This document shows positions 18,935 to 26,513 of a stretch of 64,000 nt of DNA, in pieces (within the stretch, counting starts at the first letter, position 1; each line of letters starts with the position of its first letter). The notes beneath the pieces are model-generated. The model did not search any database and was not told the origin of the DNA. It was given only the letters and a program-made list of their open reading frames with translations. The translations under genes and the position numbers were made by a program. Origin of the DNA: CBDBJL01 sp965206365 (GTDB lineage: Bacteria; Pseudomonadota; Alphaproteobacteria; JABAAW01; JAHZMA01); contig CBDBJL010000016.1 in the NCBI GenBank assembly GCA_965206365.1, positions 1-64,000 of the forward strand, written 5' to 3'.

Positions 18935-19681
18935 TTAACGCGCAGCTGCTATCGCTTTATCTATATCGATTGCAACATTTTCGTCAGTATGATCGTCAAT
19001 TGTTTCAACATGCGGCTTCGCAGCTTTCACCAGATAGGGCATCACAAATTTTAAGTCTTGTTGACTATATTTTCCTTCAATTGTTACACACCATGTGGGT
19101 TTAGGGGTTCGATCTTTTGCATCTGCAGGCTGATTTTTAAGTGCTGCTAAAATAAGCTGATGATAATAATAAGGATCATTGTAAACATTGGCAAATTTAT
19201 CTTGTTCCGCTTTTCGTGCATTATCTTGTTCTGCTTGAAGTTTCTCTGTTAGGCTCAGAATAGAGGAAGCATCATCTGCCACGTGCGTTATTTTATGCGA
19301 TGGGTTATTATTATCATGGCTTTGATCCTGCAATACTGGGGAAATAAGCTTAAAATTGTAGAAGCTATCATTGATCGGTTTGCGGTAATATTTTTTAATT
19401 TTTTCTGGTTTGCTAACAAATAGATTACGATTATTATCATTAAGGTAACTGCTATCCTCAGAACCATCACCGTCGGAGTTGCCACCCTCACCATCACCGT
19501 CGGAACTTCCGTCCTCAGAGTTTTCTTGGCCCGAACTATCATTGCCAGAACTTCCGTCCTCAGAGTTTTCTTGGCCCGAACTATCATTGCCAGAACTGCC
19601 ATCAAAACCACCTCTTGAGCCGCCACCAGAACCAAAATCAGGAAAACTAATATCAGGAGGATCAGCACCGGCATAAATCAT
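18935..19681 (-). CDS. Ser/Gly/Asp-rich low-complexity protein, unknown
   Basis: A 248-residue protein in two parts. Residues 12-80 are a low-complexity acidic stretch of Gly, Ser, Asp and Glu containing an exact 15-residue duplication (units like SSGNDSSGQENSEDG). Residues 100-248 look globular and helical, with KPTWCVTIEGKYSQQDLKFV and a C-terminal charged helix. It has no signal peptide of its own. Its start overlaps the end of the upstream lipoprotein gene by 20 bases, in a different frame, so the two may be translationally coupled or even one protein broken by a frameshift. No family recognised. AT-rich, like its neighbours. Confidence 0.55.
   Translation of the reverse strand: MIYAGADPPDISFPDFGSGGGSRGGFDGSSGNDSSGQENSEDGSSGNDSSGQENSEDGSSDGDGEGGNSDGDGSEDSSYLNDNNRNLFVSKPEKIKKYYRKPINDSFYNFKLISPVLQDQSHDNNNPSHKITHVADDASSILSLTEKLQAEQDNARKAEQDKFANVYNDPYYYHQLILAALKNQPADAKDRTPKPTWCVTIEGKYSQQDLKFVMPYLVKAAKPHVETIDDHTDENVAIDIDKAIAAAR
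19503..19592. repeat. Perfect 45-bp tandem duplication in the low-complexity gene
   Basis: Two identical adjacent 45-bp copies (19503-19547 and 19548-19592) plus the start of a third. As 15 codons, the duplication is in frame and repeats the Ser/Gly/Glu linker. Identity at every base implies a recent event or gene conversion. Confidence 0.9.
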
Positions 19682-20141
19682 TATAATAATAATCGCAATA
19701 AATAAATAATATAATAATTGTTATATAAAATGCAATTTCAGCTATATCTAAAAGAAGTGTTTTAAAGGTCTCTAAAAAGTCAATTTCTTCTGATGGGAAT
19801 AATCGTTGCCCTTGATGTTCGGTGATGCCATAATTCGTTGTGACCAAAGTCACATCTTCTTTGGCTTTATATTTGCTAAATTCTTTGATTGTCATCCGAT
19901 GCCAGCCTAGATCAGACATCATATCGGTTGCATATGCAGAATATTCTAGAAATTCTTTATCTTTTATGCCCAAAATGGGGTTGGGGTTGTTTGCATTTAA
20001 TAATACGTATAATTTACCCTTCGTGACATTCGCAGTGGCATCATTATCGGTTTTAGAAGATGCACAACCATTTAATGCCAGCATAACTGACAAAATAACC
20101 GGTAAAATACGGCATCTCAATAAACAATATAACCGATGCAT
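19662..20141 (-). CDS. Predicted lipoprotein with C-terminal membrane segment, unknown
   Basis: About 159 residues from the ATG at 20141. The N-terminus MHRLYCLLRCRILPVILSVM leads to a lipobox (LALNGC), so the protein is probably lipidated. The middle part has LYVLLNANNPNPILGIKDKE and AYATDMMSDLGWHRMTIKEF, a pattern of small envelope proteins. The last 30 residues are strongly hydrophobic (IAEIAFYITIIILFIYC), an unusual second membrane anchor. The frame can be read from a TTG upstream but the ATG puts the signal peptide at the right distance. It overlaps the next gene by 20 bases. No family recognised. Confidence 0.55.
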   Translation of the reverse strand: MHRLYCLLRCRILPVILSVMLALNGCASSKTDNDATANVTKGKLYVLLNANNPNPILGIKDKEFLEYSAYATDMMSDLGWHRMTIKEFSKYKAKEDVTLVTTNYGITEHQGQRLFPSEEIDFLETFKTLLLDIAEIAFYITIIILFIYCDYYYNDLCRC

Positions 20142-20341
20142 AACCAACTCCAAAGATCGTAGATATTCTAATTTAAGTTTTCTTAACCACAATATTGCCC
20201 ATCATCACAGTATAAACAAAATTATAGCTGGTACCTCGTATCATTCATCGATAGCTGTCAAGATGCCTAAAATTTCCGATATTTTTATTTTTGACCGTTC
20301 CAAACCTATCTTCATCATTATCAAAAACCACCAAGAATCAA

Positions 20342-20374
20342 AAAACCACGCATCAAGAAATAATGCGTGGTTTT
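20342..20374 (-). terminator. Rho-independent terminator downstream of hflC
   Basis: A perfect 12-bp stem, AAAACCACGCAT against ATGCGTGGTTTT, with a 9-base loop, flanked by A/T runs on both sides so it could work in either direction. It lies about 50 bases after the hflC stop on the minus strand. Confidence 0.8.
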
Positions 20375-20425
20375 ATTGGTAATCTGAAAATTATGATTAC
20401 CCTTGATTCACAAGCTCAGTTAGAA

Positions 20426-21280
20426 TTATTGAGAAGTCCCAAAAAAATCAAAAAACTCACTATCGGGAGAAATCACCAAGGTTGTTTCTGAATTCGCAAG
20501 TGCTTTTTCATATTCTTGTAAGCTTTTATAAAACCCAAAAAAATTGATATCCTGATTATAAGCTTCGCCTAAAATCTGATTACGCTGAGCTTCACCATCA
20601 CCTAAAGTAATATCGCTAGTTCGGCGTGCATCTGCTAAAATAATCGTACGTTCCTTATCGGCCTGCGCTCGAATTTTACGCGAAGCCTCCTCACCTTGTG
20701 CCCTCAGCTCACGCGCTTCACGATCACGCTCAGTCTTCATACGATTAAACACAGCTTCACTGGTTTGTTCTGGTAAATCTGTACGTCCAATACGAATATC
20801 TACAAGTTCAATACCAAAAGTCTTTGCCTGTTGCTGCACCTCATCTTCAATCTGTTGCATAATATCATTCCGCTTTTCCGACAATACATCCGTAAGCGCC
20901 ACTGTTGCTAGCACCCTTTGCAAAGCCGCATTCACATTTTTTCCAAATCGATCCGTCAACAAGGTTTCGGTACGCACCCTTTGATAAAATTCCTGCGGCG
21001 ATACAATCCGATATCGCGCATAAGCGTCAACATTAATCCGCTTCTTATCGGTCAACAAAACTTCAAATGGAGGCGGATCAATTGCCAAAACGCGATCATC
21101 ATAACGAATAACATTCTGGATGAAAGGAATTTTCATTCTAAGCCCCGGTTTGGTAACTGTTCGGCTCACCTTCCCAAATTGTAAAACCAAAGCCTGTTCG
21201 GTTTCACGCACGGTATATAATGCACCCCCTACAAATATCGTGACAATCAATGCCCCAACAACAAAAATTATTTTACCCAT
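20426..21280 (-). CDS. hflC: HflC, SPFH/prohibitin-family modulator of FtsH
   Basis: With HflK it forms the large inner-membrane cage that encloses and regulates the FtsH protease. The 284 residues show one N-terminal membrane helix (IIFVVGALIVTIFVGGALY), the SPFH core (RETEQALVLQFGKVSRTV, PGLRMKIPFIQNV, RYDDRVLAID), and a long Glu/Arg/Ala coiled coil (REARELRAQGEEASRKIRA). It follows hflK by 12 bases, as in the usual hflKC operon. The degP gene that often follows is not here; a strong terminator ends the unit. Confidence 0.95.
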   Translation of the reverse strand: MGKIIFVVGALIVTIFVGGALYTVRETEQALVLQFGKVSRTVTKPGLRMKIPFIQNVIRYDDRVLAIDPPPFEVLLTDKKRINVDAYARYRIVSPQEFYQRVRTETLLTDRFGKNVNAALQRVLATVALTDVLSEKRNDIMQQIEDEVQQQAKTFGIELVDIRIGRTDLPEQTSEAVFNRMKTERDREARELRAQGEEASRKIRAQADKERTIILADARRTSDITLGDGEAQRNQILGEAYNQDINFFGFYKSLQEYEKALANSETTLVISPDSEFFDFFGTSQ

Positions 21281-21292
21281 GATCTGCCCTAC

Positions 21293-22396
21293 TTACTTGC
21301 GTTGTGATTGTAATTGTGGCAAAGGCAAGTAAGGCAAAACGCCCCCACTTTCTTTGTCAATAATAATTTTTTCTGATTCTTTTAGCACCTTGCCAATAGT
21401 TTCTAAATACATTCTACGTTTTGTAACTGTAGGAGCCTGACGGTAAGAATTATAGACACTAATAAAGCGCTTTGCTTCACCATCAGCTTCAGTAATCAAT
21501 TTCTCGCGCTGCGCTTCAGCATCTAACAAAATTTTTTCTGCCTCACCGCGCGCCTCTGGCACAATAGTATTGGCGTAAGCATCCGCTTGATTGCGCAAAC
21601 GATCCAAATCTTGGCGCGCCCGCTGAACATCATTAAATGAATCAATAACCTGTTGAGGTGGGTCGGATTTTTGCATATCAACCTTCTCAACCAAGATGCC
21701 ACTACCATAATCATCTAAAATACTTTGCAACACTTCCAAAGTACGCGTTTCGATACTGGCACGCCCATCGGTAACAGTACTATCAAAAGCCGTTTGCCCA
21801 ACCACTTCGCGCATCGCACTCTCAGCAGCAAGCTTTACCGTATCTTCAGGAGCACGAATATTAAACGAAAATTTCTCAGGATCCCGTACTTTCCAAAATA
21901 CGGCAAAATCAATATCCACAATATTTTGGTCTCCGGTAAGCATTAAACTTTCTTCAGGCAAATCCCGTACAGCCTGCCGATTATTGGCAACGCCCCGATA
22001 GCCAATATCAACCCTGCGCGAACGTTCAACATCAATCACCTTTACCTCACCAATAGGGCTAGGAAAATTATAATTTAGTCCCGATAAAGTTGGCGCACCG
22101 AGAAATTTACCAAATACCAATTCAAGCCCTAATTTACCTTGTTCAACTCGGTAAAAGCCACTCACAACCCACAAAAATAGTAAACCTAGCACAAAAAGAA
22201 AAATTTTGCGCCCATTGCTACTGCCACCCATAACATTACGAATCTGATTTTGAATGGTTTCTAACACAGCCTCAAACTCAGGACCGCCACCACCACTAGG
22301 GCTATCGCTTCCATTCGTAGAACGCGTAGTAGGCTTACGCCCACCACCACCACCGCTTCCACGTCCCCACGGACCAGAATCATTTGAAGAAGGCAT
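21293..22396 (-). CDS. hflK: HflK, SPFH-family modulator of FtsH
   Basis: Partner of HflC. It has a Gly-rich N-terminus (GPWGRGSGGGGGRKP), a membrane helix (KIFLFVLGLLFLWVVSGFY), an SPFH domain starting VEQGKLGLELVFGKF, and a C-terminal coiled coil (RARQDLDRLRNQADAYA). I use the ATG at 22396, with AAGGGGATT upstream; the frame also starts at a TTG six bases earlier. The cytoplasmic N-terminal region with an HflK-type RNQIR-like stretch (QNQIRNVMGG) is present. First gene of the hflKC unit, divergent from mrp. Confidence 0.95.
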   Translation of the reverse strand: MPSSNDSGPWGRGSGGGGGRKPTTRSTNGSDSPSGGGGPEFEAVLETIQNQIRNVMGGSSNGRKIFLFVLGLLFLWVVSGFYRVEQGKLGLELVFGKFLGAPTLSGLNYNFPSPIGEVKVIDVERSRRVDIGYRGVANNRQAVRDLPEESLMLTGDQNIVDIDFAVFWKVRDPEKFSFNIRAPEDTVKLAAESAMREVVGQTAFDSTVTDGRASIETRTLEVLQSILDDYGSGILVEKVDMQKSDPPQQVIDSFNDVQRARQDLDRLRNQADAYANTIVPEARGEAEKILLDAEAQREKLITEADGEAKRFISVYNSYRQAPTVTKRRMYLETIGKVLKESEKIIIDKESGGVLPYLPLPQLQSQRK

Positions 22397-22589
22397 ATAC
22401 AATCCCCTTAAAAAATATTATCATTACGATCATCGCCTCTACAAAGATAAGCATCTAAATGTCTTTTTGCAAGGGCATCGCTTGCTTTATTCTGAAAGAT
22501 AGGGGATAAGTAAATTTTATCAGTTCATTTTTAGGTGGCGAAACTCATAAATTTTCTTCATCTGCAACCACAAACTCTACGATTCTCTT

Positions 22590-23642
22590 ATGCTAACAAC
22601 AGAAAATATAGTCAGTCTTTTATGCAATGTCCCATTATCGGATGGGTTGCCCCTAGACGAAAATATGATTTCACTTGATAGTGATTCAGATAAATTAACG
22701 ATCATTGTGCAAATATCCAAAACACTCATCCCCAGCGAAGCCAATCGCTTGCAAGCTGATCTGGAAACCAGATTAAAAAATGCTGGCGAACAACGCTTGA
22801 TTCGGATTGTTCTTTCTGCACCCCACCATAACGCCAATAATGATAATGTTCAACATGGAAAAAAGCCCATCGATTCCAACCGAAAACTGGATAATATTGA
22901 CAAAATTATTGCGATCGCCAGCGGTAAAGGCGGTGTGGGGAAATCAACCCTTGCCCTTAACCTTGCTGCAGGGTTTGCCCAAGCTGGCCATAAAGTTGGT
23001 TTGCTAGATGCTGATATTTACGGTCCATCTATGGGGCAAATGCTAGGTTCATGCGATACGCCTGAGATTAAGGATACAAAAGCCGTGCCACAAATACGTT
23101 TTGGCATGCAAACCATTTCTATGAGTTACCTGTTAAAACCCGAAGATGCTATTGTATGGCGTGCCCCAATGGTTGTAAAAGCACTCGATCAATTTCTATT
23201 TGATGTACATTGGGGCGATTTAGATTATTTATTTATTGATCTTCCACCAGGAACTGGCGATATTCCGCTAACGCTTGCCCAACGTGCCCGCCCCGATGGT
23301 GTTGTTATTATCACAACAGGGCATGACCTATCGCTCATTGATGCTGTACGCGCAATTACTATGTTTAAGAAGGTTAATGTTCCGATCTTAGGGATCGTTG
23401 AGAATATGGCAGGATTCAAATGCCCCCACTGCCTAGAGGTTAGCCATATTTTTGGCAATAAAAATATGCTTGCGATCGCAGAGCAACATCAATTAAACCT
23501 GCTAGGCAAAATCCCTCTAAGTATTGCACTTCGTAATTCTTCCGATCAAGGTGTACCTTTCATGTGTAATTCTGAGGTTGCTCCCGAAACAGAAAAAGTT
23601 TTTTCTGATATTATTGCAAAACTAAAAATTGCAATTTCCTAA
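22590..23642 (+). CDS. mrp: Mrp/ApbC/NBP35-family Fe-S cluster carrier ATPase
   Basis: Carries and transfers [4Fe-4S] clusters to apo-proteins. About 95 N-terminal residues form the MIP18-like (DUF59) domain, followed by the P-loop ATPase: IIAIASGKGGVGKSTLALNL (deviant Walker A), LLDADIYGPSMGQMLG, and FIDLPPGTGDIPLTLAQ. The cluster Cys pair is in GFKCPHCLEVSH (CxxC). The length (350) is normal. A single gene, divergent from hflK, with cheY following after a 279-base spacer that carries its own promoter. Confidence 0.95.
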   Translation: MLTTENIVSLLCNVPLSDGLPLDENMISLDSDSDKLTIIVQISKTLIPSEANRLQADLETRLKNAGEQRLIRIVLSAPHHNANNDNVQHGKKPIDSNRKLDNIDKIIAIASGKGGVGKSTLALNLAAGFAQAGHKVGLLDADIYGPSMGQMLGSCDTPEIKDTKAVPQIRFGMQTISMSYLLKPEDAIVWRAPMVVKALDQFLFDVHWGDLDYLFIDLPPGTGDIPLTLAQRARPDGVVIITTGHDLSLIDAVRAITMFKKVNVPILGIVENMAGFKCPHCLEVSHIFGNKNMLAIAEQHQLNLLGKIPLSIALRNSSDQGVPFMCNSEVAPETEKVFSDIIAKLKIAIS

Positions 23643-23822
23643 ATAAACGGCCCTACCCTCAATAGAAAAATTCCCGGCAAGAAGTGCTATAAATTTTAAG
23701 ATGTTGAAAAACTAAAATTTATTTTATTTTATTTGCACCTGAAATTAAAAAATGCTACTCCTATTCAATAGAATTTAGCATTAGTTAATCTCTTAAATTT
23801 AAGTCGCTTGCTGAAACATTGT

Positions 23823-23851
23823 TTGACTTTTTAGAATTGATTCGATATAAT
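23823..23851 (+). promoter_or_regulatory. Sigma70-type promoter with a GANTC site, upstream of cheY
   Basis: TTGACT (-35, 23823-23828), a 17-base spacer, and TATAAT (-10, 23846-23851), placing transcription start about 64 bases before the cheY ATG. The spacer contains GATTC (23839-23843), a CcrM target, 2 bases before the -10 box. The same layout is found at ccrM. GcrA/CcrM control of promoters with GANTC near the -10 is known in Caulobacter; applying it here is inference. Confidence 0.7.
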
Positions 23852-23921
23852 GTTTATTTGAATGATTGCGTTTTTGCGGTTGTTGGTTTTGTTTATAGAA
23901 GTTTTTTTAGGAGCTTTGTTC

Positions 23922-24302
23922 ATGTCATTTGACACTAATATACCTGTTCTCATTGTTGATGATTACAAAACGATGTTGCGGATTATTCGAAACCTTCTCA
24001 AACAGATTGGCTTTGAGGATGTTGATGAAGCTTACGACGGAACTGATGCTTTGAAAAGGGTTGCCACCAAAAAGTATGGGCTTATTATTTCTGACTGGAA
24101 TATGCAACCAATGAATGGTTTTGAATTTCTGAAAAGCATTCGTAGCACGCCTGAACATAAGGATATTCCCTTTATTATGGTAACTGCCGAGAGTAAAACT
24201 GAAAATGTTTTGGCTGCAAAAAACGCTGGTGTTGATAATTATATCGTCAAGCCGTTTAATGCAGAAACTCTGCGTTCTAAAGTGCAAAGTGTACTTGGCT
24301 AA
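23922..24302 (+). CDS. cheY: CheY-type chemotaxis response regulator
   Basis: A stand-alone receiver domain of 126 residues. It has the acidic pair D13/D14 (VLIVDDYKTM), the phosphoacceptor D58 (LIISDWNMQPMNG), T88 (FIMVTAES) and K110 (NYIVKPFNAETL), the full CheY set. Phosphorylated CheY binds the flagellar switch (FliM/FliN). I chose the ATG at 23922 behind TTAGGAGC; the frame runs upstream but the extra hydrophobic residues are not part of the fold. It opens the cheY-cheZ-motB-like operon, whose next gene encodes the phosphatase for this protein. Confidence 0.93.
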   Translation: MSFDTNIPVLIVDDYKTMLRIIRNLLKQIGFEDVDEAYDGTDALKRVATKKYGLIISDWNMQPMNGFEFLKSIRSTPEHKDIPFIMVTAESKTENVLAAKNAGVDNYIVKPFNAETLRSKVQSVLG

Positions 24303-24488
24303 AATGGCTCATGTTGCCATCAGAGGAATGATCAGGAGGTTATAGGATTTTGTTGTTACCGATATCAAGATTCTTCTTAGAAATTTTTGTTGCATGATGA
24401 GTATCTTTCATCATCCGTAGGACATAAAAAATAAAGTAGTTGAAATACGTTAAAAAATATTTTGGTAAATAAAAAATAGGGTGAAAAA

Positions 24489-25133
24489 ATGACCATAAAC
24501 GATAAGAAAATTGTCAACCGAACTTTCGCTTCCAAAGAAGACTTAGAATCTTTTGTTGATTCTATTCTTTATTCTCACGTCCCTGGTCACGATGGTGGCA
24601 CTTCACTTAAAGTTGGACAATTAAGTAACCGTATGACGGTGCATGATTTAGAGGTAAATATTCTCAATAATGTGCGTTCTCGCTTTAAGGACGATATTAA
24701 AGGGCTTCATCCTGAAGATATTCGCGGACTTTATATCCCCAACATTATCGGTGAACTTGTTGCTATTCGTTCGGCAACGGAAACTTCGACCTCTACCATT
24801 CTTGAATGTGCTGAAAATATCGGTAATTTGGTAGATATGATTCCAGAAAATGTTAGGCCATCCCTCTTAAAACATACTACTCGTATCCTAGAAGCTTCTA
24901 GCTTTCAAGACATTACGGGTCAACGGATGGGCAAAGTGATTAAAACCTTAGAGCAAATTGAAATGACAATGGATGGTATTCTTTCAGCTTTAGGCGATGA
25001 AGTTGCCCGAGAACGCTACCAAGAAAAGATTGATAAAAAAGAAGTTATTCACGATCCAGGAGAAATTTTAGAAGGACCTGAGCTTCATCAGGCCCCTAAT
25101 AAGCAACAAATGATTGATGAGATGTTTTCCTAA
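24489..25133 (+). CDS. cheZ: CheZ-type phosphatase of phospho-CheY
   Basis: CheZ speeds dephosphorylation of CheY-P. The 214-residue helical protein has the catalytic signature in SSFQDITGQRMGKVI with D141 and Q145 (Q inserts into the CheY active site in E. coli), and a C-terminal amphipathic helix NKQQMIDEMFS after a flexible linker, equivalent to the CheY-binding tail. It lies 186 bases after cheY and 19 bases before motB-like 1. Alphaproteobacterial CheZ proteins diverge outside these motifs, as here. Confidence 0.85.
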   Translation: MTINDKKIVNRTFASKEDLESFVDSILYSHVPGHDGGTSLKVGQLSNRMTVHDLEVNILNNVRSRFKDDIKGLHPEDIRGLYIPNIIGELVAIRSATETSTSTILECAENIGNLVDMIPENVRPSLLKHTTRILEASSFQDITGQRMGKVIKTLEQIEMTMDGILSALGDEVARERYQEKIDKKEVIHDPGEILEGPELHQAPNKQQMIDEMFS

Positions 25134-25152
25134 CCTTTTCACTGGAATTTAA

Positions 25153-25824
25153 ATGCCAGCCTACAAATCAAACCCCGATGCGGGAGCAAGCCTAATGGTA
25201 AATTTGTTTTTACTGTTATTGGCTTTTTTTATCGTTCTTGTTGCCCTTTCCGAAATTGTTGAAGAACGTTCTCATAAAGCCATTGATTCAATTGCAGAAG
25301 TATTTTCAGTTACCGTTGATGCAACAGAAAATGCCAAGGACACACCTCAGCATCGTTCTAGCGGAGTGTCTGATGATTTTATTCTAAAAATTATTCGCAC
25401 TTTGATCGAAAGTGAGATTAAAGCGTTAGTGCCTACCTTAATTGAGCGCAGTGCAAACAAACTCTTTGTCCGTTATAGTTTAGTAGATTTATTTTCATCG
25501 AACTCCACCACTATTCGCCCCGATAAATTAATTGTTATTCGCCGAATTGCAAATTCTATTGTCCAATCGAAAACTCCACTCTATACCATTGTTACCGTTA
25601 CAGCATCAATTGCTGATTTCACGAGTAGCTTTACCGTTGGAACACCACAAGCTGCCGAACGCTCAACTCATCTTGTTGATTTATTACAGCAAGAAGGCGT
25701 TACTGATCATTATCTGCAAGCGAATGTTTCTAATGATAATGAAAATTATGTAGAATTTACCTTTTTCAGTGATGATAATAGTTTTCCGAATATTCAAATC
25801 ATTCCTAAAGGATACGTGAAATAA
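25153..25824 (+). CDS. MotB-like protein 1 with Asn in place of the proton-carrying Asp
   Basis: A 223-residue protein with one N-terminal membrane helix (LMVNLFLLLLAFFIVLVALS) and a periplasmic OmpA-like domain, the MotB plan. Aligned on the FF pair of the helix, residue N17 occupies the place of the essential proton-binding Asp (E. coli MotB D32; D20 in the next gene). In the OmpA-like domain R170 (TPQAAERSTHLVDLL) sits where the peptidoglycan-contacting Arg is, 12 residues before the Gly of QEGV. So it lost the ion-carrying residue but keeps a wall-binding one. It precedes motB-like 2 by 5 bases. Alternatives are an assembly or regulatory partner of the stator. Confidence 0.7.
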   Translation: MPAYKSNPDAGASLMVNLFLLLLAFFIVLVALSEIVEERSHKAIDSIAEVFSVTVDATENAKDTPQHRSSGVSDDFILKIIRTLIESEIKALVPTLIERSANKLFVRYSLVDLFSSNSTTIRPDKLIVIRRIANSIVQSKTPLYTIVTVTASIADFTSSFTVGTPQAAERSTHLVDLLQQEGVTDHYLQANVSNDNENYVEFTFFSDDNSFPNIQIIPKGYVK

Positions 25825-25829
25825 TTTAG

Positions 25830-26513
25830 ATGGCTAAGAAAAAAGAAAGAAGAAGAATCCCGGCAAGTTGGCTTGGAAGTATGGGTGATATGCTTGCCCT
25901 GATGTTGACGTTCTTTGTGTTGCTTTTTTCAATGAGTGCGTTGGTCAATCAGGAGTTTATCTCAGCAAAAACAATAACTGATGCCGATGAAGTTCGTAAA
26001 GTTGCTAACAAATTCAACTATGCCTATAGTATGAATTTTCGTCGCAATGAGGTATCGCAACCCACAAGATATATTTATAAAGTTCTTTCTCAACATACCG
26101 CACAAATACCTGGCTTTGAAAATGTAAAAATCACCTTAGGCAAAGGTTGGATTATTATTAGCATTTATAACAGCTTATTATTTAATGCTAGCGGGGACCG
26201 CCTAACTCCTGCCGGTAAAATTCTCCTTTTAGATTTACTAGATTTACTCAAAATCTATAAAAATAGAATCGAAATTGTCAGTACAGTGGGCCCAGAGCAA
26301 CCCCTAATGAATAATGTTCATACAAAATGGATTTTAGGGCTTGCTTATGCAAACACAGTTAGGCAATATCTATTTAGCAATGGCATTGTTAGGAATGTTC
26401 CTATCGGTAGCCGAGCATGGCAAACACAAAATCAAATTAGCCAAGAATTTTCACCGGAGGAAAGAAAAAAACTGATTAACCGGATTGAATTTGTCATATA
26501 TGACGTGGAATAG
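25830..26513 (+). CDS. MotB-like protein 2 with the membrane Asp
   Basis: A 227-residue MotB-family protein: a basic N-terminus (AKKKERRRIPASW), the helix SMGDMLALMLTFFVLLFSMS with D20 in the proton-binding position, and an OmpA-like C-terminal domain (LLFNASGDRLTPAGKILLLD). In that domain the usual N-W-x-L-S-x-x-R-A reads K-W167-I-L-G-L-A-Y173-A, so the wall-binding Arg is Tyr, and the GHTD-type loop is VGPE. It therefore keeps the ion residue but not the clear peptidoglycan contact, the mirror of the preceding gene. motA is not in this window. Its stop overlaps the next gene by 14 bases. Confidence 0.75.
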   Translation: MAKKKERRRIPASWLGSMGDMLALMLTFFVLLFSMSALVNQEFISAKTITDADEVRKVANKFNYAYSMNFRRNEVSQPTRYIYKVLSQHTAQIPGFENVKITLGKGWIIISIYNSLLFNASGDRLTPAGKILLLDLLDLLKIYKNRIEIVSTVGPEQPLMNNVHTKWILGLAYANTVRQYLFSNGIVRNVPIGSRAWQTQNQISQEFSPEERKKLINRIEFVIYDVE

